Source: Nocardioides cavernaquae
Lineage (GTDB): Bacteria; Actinomycetota; Actinomycetes; Propionibacteriales; Nocardioidaceae
Reading direction: 5' to 3'
Assembly (NCBI RefSeq): GCF_003600895.1
Contig: NZ_QYRP01000002.1
Location: 1,922,001-1,986,000 of the forward strand
Length of the DNA stretch: 64,000 nt
Positions 27,550 to 38,483 of this stretch are shown here, one piece after another. The notes below the pieces were generated by a model. The model was not told the DNA's origin. It did no database searches and worked only from the letters and a program-made list of their open reading frames with translations. Every line of letters begins with the position of its first letter. Position 1 is the first letter of the stretch. The position numbers and the translations under genes were made by a program.

Positions 27550-28606
27550 GCGTTGCTCGGCGTTCTGCACGCGCGACGCGCCGGGACTCGCCGCCGCGGA
27601 GCCCGGCGCCGACCGTGTGCAGGTGGCGCAGCGCGCGTGAGTACGACGCCCACGCCGAGCACTCGACGTACGGGATGGCGTGGGTGGCGCAGAAGCGCTT
27701 CACGATCGGCTGGGCCCGGCGCAGGTTGGACCGCGCCATGCTCGGGAACAGGTGGTGCTCGATCTGGAAGTTCAGGCCACCGAGGGCCGTGTCGACGAAG
27801 CGCCCACTGCGGATGTTGCGCGACGTGAGCACCTGCCGCAGCAGGGGATCGGCGGCCTGGGCGGCCGTCAGCACCGGCATGCCCTTGTGGCCGGGGGCGA
27901 AGGAGCAGCCGAGGTAGAGGCCCTGCAGTGACTTGTGGATCGCGAAGAAGCAGAGGACCTGGAGCCAGGTCAGCGACGTGACCAGCAGCGCGCCGTACGC
28001 CGCGAAGTGGGCGCTGAGCAGCACTCCCTCGGCCACCCGGTTGCGAAGCGGGGGATAGGCCAGCTCCTTGAAGCTCGCCACGTGCAGGTTGACCGCCTCC
28101 GCGAGCAGGAACGGGAAGAAGAACCACGCCTGGTGCCGGACCGTGAACGCCCCGAGCCCGCTCTTCCCCGTTGCTTGGGTCGCGTCGAAGACCAGCACCC
28201 CGTCGCGTACGTCGGGATCGGTGTCGAGGTCGTTCGGGTGCGCGTGGTGCGCGTTGTGCTTGCGGACCCACCAGCCGTAGCTCAGCCCGCCCATCAGGTT
28301 GCCGACGACGAGGCCGAGGAACCGGCTCCTTCCCGGGCTCGGGGTGACCTGCCGGTGGCAGACGTCGTGGCCGAGGAAGTTGATCTGCGTGGTGACCACG
28401 GCCATCGCGGGCGCGAGCCCCAGCAGCCACCAGGAGTCGCGCCACAACTCCATCGCCGTGACCACGGCAGCGAGCGCGCCGAAGACCAGCGCCGCGTGGA
28501 CGGCGTACGAACCGGGGCGCGGGCGGAGCAGACCGGCGGCGCGGATCTCGCGGGTGAGCTCCGAGTAGCCGCTCCGGCGAGTCGTGGCAGCAGGGTGAGT
28601 GGCCAT
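27533..28606 (-). CDS. Membrane fatty acid desaturase (three-histidine-box type)
   Basis: A 357-residue membrane di-iron desaturase with the histidine boxes LGHDVCH near residue 79, HNAHH near 118 and QIEHHLFP near 290. The last box starts with Q rather than H, as in front-end and acyl-lipid desaturases, though no cytochrome b5 domain is attached. Four or more hydrophobic segments surround the boxes. Double bond position and lipid substrate cannot be told from sequence alone. It lies convergent with rpfB and divergent from rsmA. Confidence 0.9.
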   Translation of the reverse strand: MATHPAATTRRSGYSELTREIRAAGLLRPRPGSYAVHAALVFGALAAVVTAMELWRDSWWLLGLAPAMAVVTTQINFLGHDVCHRQVTPSPGRSRFLGLVVGNLMGGLSYGWWVRKHNAHHAHPNDLDTDPDVRDGVLVFDATQATGKSGLGAFTVRHQAWFFFPFLLAEAVNLHVASFKELAYPPLRNRVAEGVLLSAHFAAYGALLVTSLTWLQVLCFFAIHKSLQGLYLGCSFAPGHKGMPVLTAAQAADPLLRQVLTSRNIRSGRFVDTALGGLNFQIEHHLFPSMARSNLRRAQPIVKRFCATHAIPYVECSAWASYSRALRHLHTVGAGLRGGESRRVARAERRATPKGPA

Positions 28607-28757
28607 GGGCCACCGCCTTCAACTCGATGCCTTCGCCTGTGCCGATGGACCGAACGGGGTCTGGGGTCGGTGGCTGGCGAACCACACTCTCTCCCTCCAC
28701 GGTAACCCCGGATCCGCATCATTTCGGGGCTGCGCCCGGACGCCTTAGGGTTTGGGG

Positions 28758-29666
28758 GTGCCGTCCTCCTCCGCTCCGCGCCTCCTGGGCCCCGCAGAGG
28801 TCCGCGCACTCGCTGCCGAGCTGGACCTGCGTCCCACCAAGCAGCGTGGGCAGAACTTCGTGATCGACGCCAACACCGTCCGTCGCATCGTGCGCGACTC
28901 CGGGATCGTGGCCGACGACGTGGTGGTGGAGATCGGTCCCGGCCTCGGTTCGCTGACCCTCGCGCTGCTCGAGGTGGCCGGCCGGGTGACCGCGATCGAG
29001 GTCGACCCGCTCCTCGCCGAGCGGCTGCCCGCGACCATCGCGGAGTACGCCCCCGACCAGGCCGCGAACTTCGAGGTCGTCCTGGCCGACGCCCTGCGCA
29101 TCGCCGCGGTCCCGGGCCCGCCGCCGACCGCGCTGGTGGCCAACCTGCCCTACAACATCTCCGTGCCGGTCCTGCTGCACATGCTCGCGCTGCTGCCGTC
29201 GCTCCAGCGTGGCCTGGTGATGGTGCAGGCCGAGGTCGCCGACCGGCTGGCCGCGACCCCCGGATCGAAGACCTACGGCGTCCCGTCGCTGAAGGCCTCC
29301 TGGTACGCCGACGTACGCCGCGCCGGAGCGATCGGCCGCAACGTCTTCTGGCCAGCGCCCAACGTCGACTCGGGTCTGGTCGCCTGGACCCGCCGCGAGC
29401 CGCCCGTCACCACGGCCACCCGCGAGCAGGTGTTCGCGGTCATCGACGCCGCGTTCGCGCAGCGCCGCAAGGCCCTCCGAGGTGCCCTGCGCGCCATCGC
29501 GCCCGCGGAGCAGATCGACGCTGCGCTGGCCGCGTCCGGAGTGGACCCGATGGCCCGTGGCGAGCAGCTGCGGATCGCGGAGTTCATCCGGATCGCCGAG
29601 GGCCTGCCCGACCTCCGCCCCACCCGCAACGAACAGGTCCCCGCTGATCAGGTGTCGGATGCCTGA
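28758..29666 (+). CDS. rsmA: RsmA (KsgA), 16S rRNA dimethyladenosine transferase
   Basis: It dimethylates two adjacent adenosines in the 16S 3' end. The 302-residue protein has [13 protein letters not shown], the SAM motif [27 protein letters not shown] and the catalytic [13 protein letters not shown]. The C-terminal helical domain follows [16 protein letters not shown]. The GTG at 28758 is preferred, with a TTG at 28752 in frame. Its end overlaps the ispE start by 8 bases, the normal actinobacterial coupling. Confidence 0.95.
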   Translation: MPSSSAPRLLGPAEVRALAAELDLRPTKQRGQNFVIDANTVRRIVRDSGIVADDVVVEIGPGLGSLTLALLEVAGRVTAIEVDPLLAERLPATIAEYAPDQAANFEVVLADALRIAAVPGPPPTALVANLPYNISVPVLLHMLALLPSLQRGLVMVQAEVADRLAATPGSKTYGVPSLKASWYADVRRAGAIGRNVFWPAPNVDSGLVAWTRREPPVTTATREQVFAVIDAAFAQRRKALRGALRAIAPAEQIDAALAASGVDPMARGEQLRIAEFIRIAEGLPDLRPTRNEQVPADQVSDA

Positions 29667-30597
29667 GTCCTTCCGCCGCGTGCCCGCCGGTCTCACCGTC
29701 CGCGCGCCCGCGAAGATCAACCTGCACCTGGGCGTCGGCGCCCCGCGGCCCGACGGCTTCCACCCGCTGGAGACCGTCTACACCTCCGTCGGCCTGTACG
29801 ACGACGTGCTGGTGCGCCCTGCGGCTGCCTGGTCGCTCGGACTGACTGCTGCCGACCACGTTGATGCCGATGCGGTGCCGCTCGATGACACCAACATCGT
29901 CGCGGCGGCTGCGCGTGCGCTGGGGATCCTGCACGATCGCCCGGTCGTCGCCCACGTCGAGATCACCAAGGGCATCCCGGTCGCGGGCGGCCTGGCCGGC
30001 GGCTCTGCTGACGCGGCCGCTGCTCTGGTGGCGCTGGACCGGCTGCTCGACCTGGAGACCTCCGACGAGGACCTGCTGCACCTTGCGGCACAGCTCGGCA
30101 GCGACGTGCCCTTCGCCCTCTACGGCGGCCACGCGCTCGGCACCGGCCGGGGTGAGGTGGTGACCCCGCTCGACGTCAACGACGAGCCGCTGTGGTGGGT
30201 GATCGTCCCGTCGTCCGAGGGCCTGTCGACGCCAGCCGTCTACCGCCACTTCGACGCGCTGTCGCCGGACGCCCCGGCCGAGCCACGCTCGGCGGAGCAC
30301 GTGCTGAAGGCGCTGGAGACCGGCTCGGCCCTCGCGCTCGCCAGAACCCTTTTCAACGACCTCCAGGCTCCAGCGATCGACCTGCGTCCGGAGCTCGGCA
30401 CTCTCATCGCCCAGGGCGAGGAGGCGGGTGCCCTGCGGGGCATCGTCTCCGGCTCGGGCCCCACTGTTGTCTTCCTCTGCGGCTCCGCCGACGAGGCGCG
30501 AGGCGTCGCCGGCGCCCTGCAGGAAACCGGGCACACCGCCCTCGTCGCCAACGGCCCGGTCGCGGGTGCGCACGTCGTCGCGCCCCCAACCTTCTGA
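29659..30597 (+). CDS. ispE: IspE, 4-diphosphocytidyl-2-C-methyl-D-erythritol kinase
   Basis: This GHMP kinase acts in the MEP isoprenoid pathway. The 312-residue protein shows the substrate-binding [14 protein letters not shown], the ATP loop [17 protein letters not shown] near residue 110 and the C-terminal [10 protein letters not shown]. It begins inside the end of rsmA and is followed by an ABC-F gene after 11 bp, so the three are probably one operon. Confidence 0.95.
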   Translation: MPESFRRVPAGLTVRAPAKINLHLGVGAPRPDGFHPLETVYTSVGLYDDVLVRPAAAWSLGLTAADHVDADAVPLDDTNIVAAAARALGILHDRPVVAHVEITKGIPVAGGLAGGSADAAAALVALDRLLDLETSDEDLLHLAAQLGSDVPFALYGGHALGTGRGEVVTPLDVNDEPLWWVIVPSSEGLSTPAVYRHFDALSPDAPAEPRSAEHVLKALETGSALALARTLFNDLQAPAIDLRPELGTLIAQGEEAGALRGIVSGSGPTVVFLCGSADEARGVAGALQETGHTALVANGPVAGAHVVAPPTF

Positions 30598-30608
30598 ACG
30601 GATCCTTG

Positions 30609-32426
<1,818 letters not shown>

Positions 32427-32436
32427 GTCCTCGTCC

Positions 32437-32458
32437 GCCGAGATGTCGGTTGTGGCCG
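32437..32458. repeat. 22-bp repeat family B, site 2 (single unit)
   Basis: One 22-bp unit beginning GCCGAGATGTCGG lies between the convergent 3' ends of the ABC-F gene and the MarR gene. The first 13 bases match the units at 24.2 and 43.9 kb well and the rest less so. Confidence 0.6.
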
Positions 32459-32459
32459 A

Positions 32460-32945
32460 TCAGGTCAGGCGCTGCATCAGGGTGCGCAGGAGCGCTGCCA
32501 GCTGCTTGTGGTCCTTGGCCGGCAGGTCGCTGAGCAGCTCCCGCTCGGCATCGAGGAGCGCCTCGAACGCACCGTCGACGGCCGCGCGACCCTCGGGCGT
32601 GAGCCGGACGAGTACGCCGCGTCGGTCGTGCGGGTCGGGCAGCCGCTCCACGAAGCCACGTGCGGCCAGCCGGTCGACGCGGTTGGTCATCGTGCCGCTG
32701 GTGACCAGGGTTTCCTTGAGCAGGCGCCCGGGGGAGAGCTCGTAGTCGCCGCCCGCCCGTCGCAGCGCCGCCAGCACGTCGAACTCCCACGACTCGATCT
32801 CGTGGTCCGCGAAGGCAGTACGCCGCGCGAGGTCCAGGCGGCGGGCCAGCCGGCCGATGCGGCTGAACACCTCGACCGGGGTCAGGTCCAGGTCGGCGCG
32901 CTCGCGCCGCCATGCCTCGACCAGCTCGTCGACCTCATCCTGCAT
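32460..32945 (-). CDS. MarR-family transcriptional regulator
   Basis: A 161-residue winged-helix regulator. The recognition region is LKETLVTSGTMTNRVDRLAARGFVERLP in parts, with the wing DPHDRRGVLVRLTPEGR, the MarR signature. It opens MQDEVDELVEAW. A palindrome lies 38 bp upstream of the start at the end of the desaturase gene on the same strand, so it probably regulates itself. Ligand and targets are not known; the neighbouring acyl-CoA desaturase gene is a candidate. Confidence 0.9.
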   Translation of the reverse strand: MQDEVDELVEAWRRERADLDLTPVEVFSRIGRLARRLDLARRTAFADHEIESWEFDVLAALRRAGGDYELSPGRLLKETLVTSGTMTNRVDRLAARGFVERLPDPHDRRGVLVRLTPEGRAAVDGAFEALLDAERELLSDLPAKDHKQLAALLRTLMQRLT

Positions 32946-32982
32946 GAGCCTGAGTGTGCCAGAAGGCGGGACTGATCGAGAA

Positions 32983-32996
32983 TCTTGACGTCGAGA
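32983..32996. promoter_or_regulatory. MarR-type operator upstream of the MarR gene
   Basis: TCTTGACGTCGAGA is a near-perfect 14-bp dyad centred on ACGT, close to the TTGAC/GTCAA pattern used by many MarR proteins. A wider TGATC (32973-32977) and GATCA flank it. It covers the gap between the desaturase 3' end and the MarR start. Confidence 0.5.
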
Positions 32997-33003
32997 CTCT
33001 TGA

Positions 33004-33963
33004 TCAGGCGGCGGCGGGCTGCTGGTTCTTGACCAGCTTGCCCTCGATGCGGTCCTTGACCGGCCAGCGGACGTCGGTGACCCAGCCGAGCTTCTCGAGC
33101 ACCCAGATCGTGCGGGCGGAGGAGTCGATCTGCCCGCGAAGCACGCCGTGGCGAGCACTCGTCGGGTCGGCGTGGTGCAGGTTGTGCCAGCTCTCACCGC
33201 CCGACGGGATCGCCAGCCACCACACGTTGCCGGAGCGGTCGCGCGAGACGAACGGGCGGTCTCCGACCGCGTGGCAGATCGAGTTGATCGACCAGGTCAG
33301 GTGGTGCAGCAGCCCGACGCGGACGATCGTGCCCCAGAAGAACGCCGTCGCGGCACCCTGCCAGGACCAGGTGATCAGGCCACCGAGAACCGGCGGGATC
33401 GCGAGGGAGAGGAGCGTGAATGCCCAGAAGTTGCGCGAGATCCAGACCAGGTCGCGGTCCTTCATCAGGTCGGGGGCGTACTGCCGCTGGGGTGTCTGCT
33501 CGGCGTCGAAGAGCCAGCCGACGTGCGCGTGCCAGAGGCCGCGGACCAGGCCGCGCGTCGAGTTGCCGTACTTCCAGGGGGAGTGCGGGTCGCCGTCACG
33601 GTCGGAGAACTTGTGGTGCTTGCGGTGGTCGGCCACCCAGCGCACGACCGGACCCTCGATCGCCATCGAGCCGAGGACCGCGAGGCTGATCTTCACGGCG
33701 CGGTTGGGTTTGAAGGACTTGTGCGTGAAGAGCCGGTGGTAGCCGACGGTGATGCCGTGCAGGGTGAGGAAGTACATCGGCAGCGCGATGGCGATGTCGA
33801 CCCAGCCGAGCCAACCGCCCCAGGCCACCGGGATGGCCACGACGAAGGCCAGCAGGGGCAGCCCGATGAAGAGGCCCAGCGCGATCCGCTCGGCCCAGCC
33901 CTGGGTCTCGCCGCCTCGCGTGGCGGTGTCGGGCAGGTCGTCGGTCTCGGTCGCAAGGGACAC
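33004..33963 (-). CDS. Acyl-CoA delta-9-type fatty acid desaturase
   Basis: A 319-residue membrane desaturase of the stearoyl-CoA type. Histidine boxes are HRLFTH, HRKHH and HNLHH, with the TVGYHRLFTHKSF and GESWHNLHHADP contexts that define this family. Four hydrophobic spans are visible. The GTG at 33963 has TGGAG about 7 bp upstream; an ATG at 33996 would add 11 residues. Divergent from the DUF4442 gene and upstream of the MarR regulator, which may control it. It would introduce cis double bonds to adjust membrane fluidity. Confidence 0.92.
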   Translation of the reverse strand: MSLATETDDLPDTATRGGETQGWAERIALGLFIGLPLLAFVVAIPVAWGGWLGWVDIAIALPMYFLTLHGITVGYHRLFTHKSFKPNRAVKISLAVLGSMAIEGPVVRWVADHRKHHKFSDRDGDPHSPWKYGNSTRGLVRGLWHAHVGWLFDAEQTPQRQYAPDLMKDRDLVWISRNFWAFTLLSLAIPPVLGGLITWSWQGAATAFFWGTIVRVGLLHHLTWSINSICHAVGDRPFVSRDRSGNVWWLAIPSGGESWHNLHHADPTSARHGVLRGQIDSSARTIWVLEKLGWVTDVRWPVKDRIEGKLVKNQQPAAA

Positions 33964-34080
33964 GGGTGGACTCCAGATGTCGAATGGGATCGGCATCGTC
34001 AGGGTAACCCGCGTGGAGTGTGGCCAAAACCCCACGGCGTACCCGTGGGCAAAAGGTTACCGGTGGGTAATACTCAGCGC

Positions 34081-34551
34081 ATGAGCATGCTTGCGACCCT
34101 GTGGGAGAAGACCAACGGACTGCCCATGGGCAAGAAGATCTTCTCCACCCTCTACGCCCAGAAGGCGCCGTACTTCACCACGATCCACGGGACCGTGACG
34201 GAGCTGCGCCCCAACTACGCCGAGCTTCACCTCCCGAAGCGTCGCGCGGTCCAGAACCACATCGGCACCGTGCACGTCATCGCGCTGTGCAACGGCGCGG
34301 AGATGGCCATGGGCGCCCTCGCCGAGATGACGGTCCCGTCCGACAAGCGCTGGATCCCGAAGGGCATGGAGGTCGACTACGTCGGCCTGTCCAAGACCGA
34401 CATGACAGTGACGGCGGAGACCGACCCGGAGGCGTGGACCTCCGACGACCCCAACGTGCACGTCCGGATCAAGGCTGTGACCACCGACGGCACCGAGTGC
34501 CTGCGCGGCGTCATCAAGCTGTGGGTCACGCCCAAGCCCCCCAAGAAGTAG
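34081..34551 (+). CDS. DUF4442 hot-dog-fold protein
   Basis: A 156-residue protein resembling the DUF4442 thioesterase-like family: AELHLPKRRAVQNHIGTVHVIALCNGAEMAMG is the conserved helix region, followed by strands VDYVGLSKTDMTVTAE and HVRIKAVTTDGTECLRGVIKLWV. These proteins look like acyl-CoA thioesterases, but catalytic activity is unproven. It is divergent from the acyl-CoA desaturase, consistent with a lipid role. A short duplication of CCAAGAAGTAGTCC straddles its stop codon. Confidence 0.82.
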   Translation: MSMLATLWEKTNGLPMGKKIFSTLYAQKAPYFTTIHGTVTELRPNYAELHLPKRRAVQNHIGTVHVIALCNGAEMAMGALAEMTVPSDKRWIPKGMEVDYVGLSKTDMTVTAETDPEAWTSDDPNVHVRIKAVTTDGTECLRGVIKLWVTPKPPKK

Positions 34552-34673
34552 TCCGCGCCAAGAAGTAGTCCCGCGGCCACGCAATCCCGACGGGACCGTA
34601 ATACCGGTGTAACCGATCCGGTGGTTGACTGAAGACAACGAGCACGTCCCTCCAGACCTCCCAGGAGAAACTG

Positions 34674-34898
34674 ATGAGCGAGACCCCCGAAACCCCCGAG
34701 ACCGAGACCAGCCCGATCGACAAGGCCAAGGCGACTGCCGAGGACGCGTTCGCGAAGGCCAAGTCGGGTGCCGAGGACGCGCTGGCGAAGGCCAAGGACG
34801 CCGCTGGCCCCGCCAAGGCGAAGGCCGAGGAGGCCATCGACAAGGCCAAGGCCGCTGCCGAGGGCCTGCTCGAGAAGGTCAAGAACCTCAAGCCCTGA
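34674..34898 (+). CDS. 74-residue Ala/Lys/Glu-rich helical protein
   Basis: A 74-residue protein built from imperfect repeats of AKAKxxAEDAL type (AEDAFAKAKSGAEDALAKAKDAAG). It lacks Cys, Trp and hydrophobic core, and should be one amphipathic helix like late-embryogenesis or apolipoprotein-like stress proteins. A good CAGGAGAAAC ribosome site precedes the ATG and a strong terminator follows, so it is a genuine single-gene unit. Function is unknown. Confidence 0.75.
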   Translation: MSETPETPETETSPIDKAKATAEDAFAKAKSGAEDALAKAKDAAGPAKAKAEEAIDKAKAAAEGLLEKVKNLKP

Positions 34899-34910
34899 TC
34901 AATCCCTGTA

Positions 34911-34949
34911 CGTCGTGGGGCCGGTGCCGTGTGCACCGGCCCCACGACG
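34911..34949 (+). terminator. Strong hairpin terminator
   Basis: CGTCGTGGGGCCGGTGC (34911-34927) and its exact complement (34933-34949) enclose a 5-nt loop, followed by CATTTCTGG. It ends the 74-residue gene and may also serve the convergent gluD, which stops at 34,980. Confidence 0.85.
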
Positions 34950-34979
34950 CATTTCTGGACAGGTGGGCATGCTGGCGCG

Positions 34980-35891
34980 TCAGCCGCCGGTGATGGCTCC
35001 GGTCGCCTTCTCGGTCTTTGCGGCCGCCTTGCGGCCACCGGCTGCGTGGCTGACGCGGGACTCGGTCCAGACCGCCACGCGGGAGAGCGCGTAGTTGATG
35101 AGGATGTAGATGACGCCGGCCGTGGCAAGGGCCTGCAGCGGGTTGTCGTAGAGCTGGGCAAGCCGGTTGCTGCGCCAGAGCAGCTCGTGGAAGCCGATGA
35201 GCAGACCGAGCGACGTGTCCTTCAGCACCACCACGAGCTGGCTGATCAGGGCGGGCAGCATGATCCGGAATGCCTGCGGCAGCAGCACGAGGCGCATCGT
35301 GGCGCCTTCGCTGAGGCCGATCGCCCGCGCAGCCTCAGCCTGACCGCGGGGGAGAGATGCCACGCCCGCACGCAGGATCTCGGCGATGATCACCGAGTTG
35401 TAGAGGATCAGGCCCACCGCGACGTACCACATCAGCTCTTCGCCGGGCAGGAAGTCGAGGCGGAAGTCGATGTAGCGGAAGAAGGTGAACGTCAGCAGGA
35501 TCGTGATGACCACCGGGAGGCCGCGCAGGAGCTCCATCACGACGACGAGCGGGATCCGCAGGAGCCGGCCGGTGCGGCTGGTCGACAGCAGGATGCGGGT
35601 CGAGCCGATCACGGTGCCGATCACGAGCGCGCCCGCGATGGCGATGCCCGCGGCGTACAGGGTCGACTGCAGTCCGAGCCAGATGAAGTTCCAGACGTCG
35701 GCGAAGTCCTCGTGCCCGGGGTTGAACAGCGGCGACCACAGCTCGCCGTCGAACTGACCACGGTCGGCCAGGCGGCGTACGGCGATGTAGACGAAGACGG
35801 CGGCGACGGCGATGACAAGAACTGCGCCGATCCGGTGCCTGCGGCGAGCCTTCGGGCCCGGCAGGTCGAAGAGGACGGAGGGGGCGCTCAT
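34980..35891 (-). CDS. gluD: Glutamate-type amino acid ABC transporter permease (GluD-like)
   Basis: A 303-residue permease of the His/Glu/Gln family. The EAA loop reads GQAEAARAIGLSEGATMRLVLLPQAFRIMLP in parts near residue 190. Five or so membrane spans are present. The first 65 residues include a span and a periplasmic segment, and the C-terminus is Ala/Lys-rich (GGRKAAAKTEKATG). Its ATG overlaps the gluC stop. It works with GluA, GluB and GluC in import of glutamate or a similar amino acid. Confidence 0.9.
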   Translation of the reverse strand: MSAPSVLFDLPGPKARRRHRIGAVLVIAVAAVFVYIAVRRLADRGQFDGELWSPLFNPGHEDFADVWNFIWLGLQSTLYAAGIAIAGALVIGTVIGSTRILLSTSRTGRLLRIPLVVVMELLRGLPVVITILLTFTFFRYIDFRLDFLPGEELMWYVAVGLILYNSVIIAEILRAGVASLPRGQAEAARAIGLSEGATMRLVLLPQAFRIMLPALISQLVVVLKDTSLGLLIGFHELLWRSNRLAQLYDNPLQALATAGVIYILINYALSRVAVWTESRVSHAAGGRKAAAKTEKATGAITGG

Positions 35892-36538
35892 CGTGCGATC
35901 GCCAGCTTGCGCTCGAGGACGGCGAGGGTGATGCCGGCCGGGATGGTGATGATCAGGAAGCCGACTGCGACGCCGATCAGGACTGGGAAGGCCTGCAGTC
36001 CGCCGGCACCGGTCAGGCCGCGGTAGACCGCGAAGAGGTCGCCGCTGACACCGAAGGCGCCGACGACAGCGGAGTTCTTCACCATGGCGATGAGCACGCT
36101 GCCCAGCGGCGGGATCGTCGACCGGAAGGCCTGCGGCAGGATCACCTGGCCCAGTGACTGGGTGAAGGTCAGCCCGATCGCACGCGCCGCCTCGGCCTGG
36201 CCGGCAGAGACGGAGTTGATGCCGGAGCGCAGCGCCTCGCAGACGAATGCGGCGGTGTAGACGATCAGCGAGCAGATGCCGAAGAAGTAGAACGAGCGGT
36301 TGATGCCGAGCTCGGGGATGCCGAACGCGAAGAAGAACAGCACGACGGTGAGGGGGACGTTGCGCACGAGCGTCACGTACGCCGCGCCGAACGCTCGTGC
36401 CGGGGCGACGGGGGAGACGCGGCAGGCGGCGATCAGGGTGCCGAGGATCAGGGAACCGACCGCAGCCCAGGCGATGAAGCCGAGCGTCTGGAGGAAACCG
36501 GACCAGAAGAGGTCGAGGTTGTCGAAGACCGGATCCAC
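35888..36538 (-). CDS. gluC: Glutamate-type amino acid ABC transporter permease (GluC-like)
   Basis: A 216-residue permease. TLVRNVPLTVVLFFFAFGIPELG in parts and the EAA loop AGQAEAARAIGLTFTQSLGQVILPQAF mark the family. The GTG at 36538, preceded by AAGGA, gives the usual length for GluC. It is separated from gluB by 96 bp carrying a hairpin, and overlaps gluD (ATGA). Confidence 0.9.
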   Translation of the reverse strand: MDPVFDNLDLFWSGFLQTLGFIAWAAVGSLILGTLIAACRVSPVAPARAFGAAYVTLVRNVPLTVVLFFFAFGIPELGINRSFYFFGICSLIVYTAAFVCEALRSGINSVSAGQAEAARAIGLTFTQSLGQVILPQAFRSTIPPLGSVLIAMVKNSAVVGAFGVSGDLFAVYRGLTGAGGLQAFPVLIGVAVGFLIITIPAGITLAVLERKLAIAR

Positions 36539-36587
36539 GTCACGTCCTTCCGTGCTCGATGTCGGACCGTCGGGGGTGTCGGAGCGG

Positions 36588-36626
36588 GTGGGCGGTGCCG
36601 GCCGCGATCGGCCGGGCACCGCCCAC
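36588..36626 (-). terminator. Intercistronic hairpin between gluB and gluC
   Basis: GTGGGCGGTGCC (36588-36599) pairs with its complement (36615-36626); inner GGCC bases extend the fold. It follows the gluB stop by 8 bp. It could attenuate transcription, keeping the binding protein more abundant than the permeases, or stabilise the gluB end. Confidence 0.5.
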
Positions 36627-36634
36627 TCTCGGGC

Positions 36635-37513
36635 TCACGCGCAGGTGTCGGCCTCAGGGAGCTCGGGGGTCTGGGTGCCCTCGATCTCGCCTGCCGTGTC
36701 CTCCCACGCTTCGACGTAGTCGTCGGCGTGGTCCTTGAGCGTGTCGTTGATGAACTCGCAGAACTCGACATCGCCCTTCTTGATGCCGATGCCGTAGGGC
36801 TCCTCGGTGAACTGCTCGCCGACCAGCTTGAAGTCACCATCGGACTTCGAGGCGAAGCCGAGCAGGATCACGTTGTCGGTCGTGACGATGTCGACCTGGC
36901 CGTTGCCGAGGGCTGCTGCGCACTTGTCGTAGACATCGAAGGTGACCAGCTGCTTCGGATCGGCGAGGTACTGCTTGATGTTCTCCGCCGGGGTGGAGCC
37001 GTCGACAGAGCAGACCTTCATGTCCGGGTTGGCCTTGATGTCTTCCGGGCCGGTGATCGTGTCGTTGTCCGACTTCACCATCAGCTGCTGGCCGGCGACG
37101 TAGTAGGGACCGGCGAAGGTGATCCGCATCTTGCGCTCGTCGTTGATGGTGTACGTCGCGACGACCAGGTCGACGTCACCGGACTCGATCAGGTCCTCTC
37201 GGACTGCTGAGGGAGACTCGGTCCACTCGATCTGGTCCTCGTCGATGCCGAGCTCGGCGGCAATGATCTTGGCGACCTCGACGTCGAAGCCCTCGGGCTC
37301 GTCGCTCAGTCCGACGAGGCCGAAGCCAGGCTGGTCGAACTTCGTGCCGACCTTGAGCTTGCCGGCGTCCGCGATCTTGGCCATCGTCGTGCCCGCCGCG
37401 AAGTCGGTGTTCTTGGCGACGTCGTCGTCCTTGTCCCCGTCGCCTCCACAGGCGGCGAGGCTGAGCGCCAGGCCGAGTGTTGCGAGCGTGGCCTTGGTCC
37501 TGAGGAATCGCAT
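36635..37513 (-). CDS. gluB: Glutamate-type substrate-binding lipoprotein (GluB-like)
   Basis: A 292-residue solute-binding protein. The signal ends with lipobox SLAACGG (Cys near 22), then an acidic linker. The family-3 binding fold shows KLKVGTKFDQPGFG, GFDVEVAKIIAAELG and VDLVVATYTINDERK. Two cysteines (VCSVDG and YDKCAAALG) may form a disulphide. It lies between gluA and gluC. Glutamate is the likeliest ligand by analogy with Corynebacterium GluB, though glutamine or aspartate is possible. Confidence 0.92.
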   Translation of the reverse strand: MRFLRTKATLATLGLALSLAACGGDGDKDDDVAKNTDFAAGTTMAKIADAGKLKVGTKFDQPGFGLVGLSDEPEGFDVEVAKIIAAELGIDEDQIEWTESPSAVREDLIESGDVDLVVATYTINDERKMRITFAGPYYVAGQQLMVKSDNDTITGPEDIKANPDMKVCSVDGSTPAENIKQYLADPKQLVTFDVYDKCAAALGNGQVDIVTTDNVILLGFASKSDGDFKLVGEQFTEEPYGIGIKKGDVEFCEFINDTLKDHADDYVEAWEDTAGEIEGTQTPELPEADTCA

Positions 37514-37545
37514 CGTGAGTCTCCTTGTCGGGTGCTGCTGGAGGG

Positions 37546-38322
37546 TCAGTGCTTGAGGATCTTGCCGAGGAAGTCCTTGGCCCGTTCGCTCTTGGGATTG
37601 GTGAAGAACTCCTCGGGGGTGTTCTCCTCGACGATGGCGCCGTCGGCCATGAAGATCACGCGATCGGCTGCGGTGCGGGCGAAGCCCATCTCGTGGGTGA
37701 CGACGATCATGGTCATGCCCTGATGGGCGAGGTCGACCATGACATCGAGGACCTCCTTGATCATCTCGGGGTCGAGCGCGGAGGTGGGCTCGTCGAAGAG
37801 CATCACCTTCGGCTCCATTGCGAGTGACCGGGCGATCGCCACGCGCTGCTGCTGTCCACCCGAGAGCTGGGCGGGGTACTTCGCGGCCTGCTGGCCCACG
37901 CCGACCCGGTCGAGCAGCTCGCGCGCCTTCTTCTCAGCGTCGGCCTTCTTGTGCTTGCGGACCTTGGTCGGTCCGAGCATGACGTTCTCGAGGATCGTCT
38001 TGTGTGCAAAGAGGTTGAAGCTCTGGAAGACCATGCCGACCTCCGCACGGAGCTGCGCGAGCGCCTTCCCCTCCTCGGGCAGCTTCTTGCCGTCGAGCGT
38101 GATCGACCCCTTGTTGATCGACTCCAGCCGGTTGATCGCGCGGCACAGCGTCGACTTGCCCGAGCCTGATGGCCCGATGACGACGACCACCTCGCCGCGC
38201 TTGATCGTCAGGTTGATGTCCTGGAGCACATGGAGGTCGCCAAACCACTTGTCGACGTGGTCGAGGACGACCAGCGGCTCGCCCTGGGCGAGCTCAGATG
38301 TCTCTGAGCTGAGCGCTGTCAT
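37546..38322 (-). CDS. gluA: Glutamate-type amino acid ABC transporter ATPase (GluA-like)
   Basis: A 258-residue ABC ATPase. Walker [11 protein letters not shown]-loop [12 protein letters not shown], signature [13 protein letters not shown], Walker [15 protein letters not shown] and the H-loop VVTHEMGFA are all intact. The ATG at 38322 is used; the ORF could extend 13 residues upstream. First gene of gluA-gluB-gluC-gluD, the order found in Corynebacterium, and divergent from miaB. A dyad of CTCCGGTGG (38369) and CCACCGGAG (38401) lies in the 161-bp gap between the divergent genes. Confidence 0.95.
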   Translation of the reverse strand: MTALSSETSELAQGEPLVVLDHVDKWFGDLHVLQDINLTIKRGEVVVVIGPSGSGKSTLCRAINRLESINKGSITLDGKKLPEEGKALAQLRAEVGMVFQSFNLFAHKTILENVMLGPTKVRKHKKADAEKKARELLDRVGVGQQAAKYPAQLSGGQQQRVAIARSLAMEPKVMLFDEPTSALDPEMIKEVLDVMVDLAHQGMTMIVVTHEMGFARTAADRVIFMADGAIVEENTPEEFFTNPKSERAKDFLGKILKH

Positions 38323-38483
38323 GTTCGCAACGTAGACCCATGAGTGTGTGCTGGGCCACACCCAAGGCCTCCGGTGGCCGGACCGCTATCGAAACGTGAC
38401 CCACCGGAGTCCGTTATGGGCCCGAGTCATGCGCGATGCCGGATTCCCGCGGGCGCCGCGCCCCGCCGTACTCTTGTCCGGTT

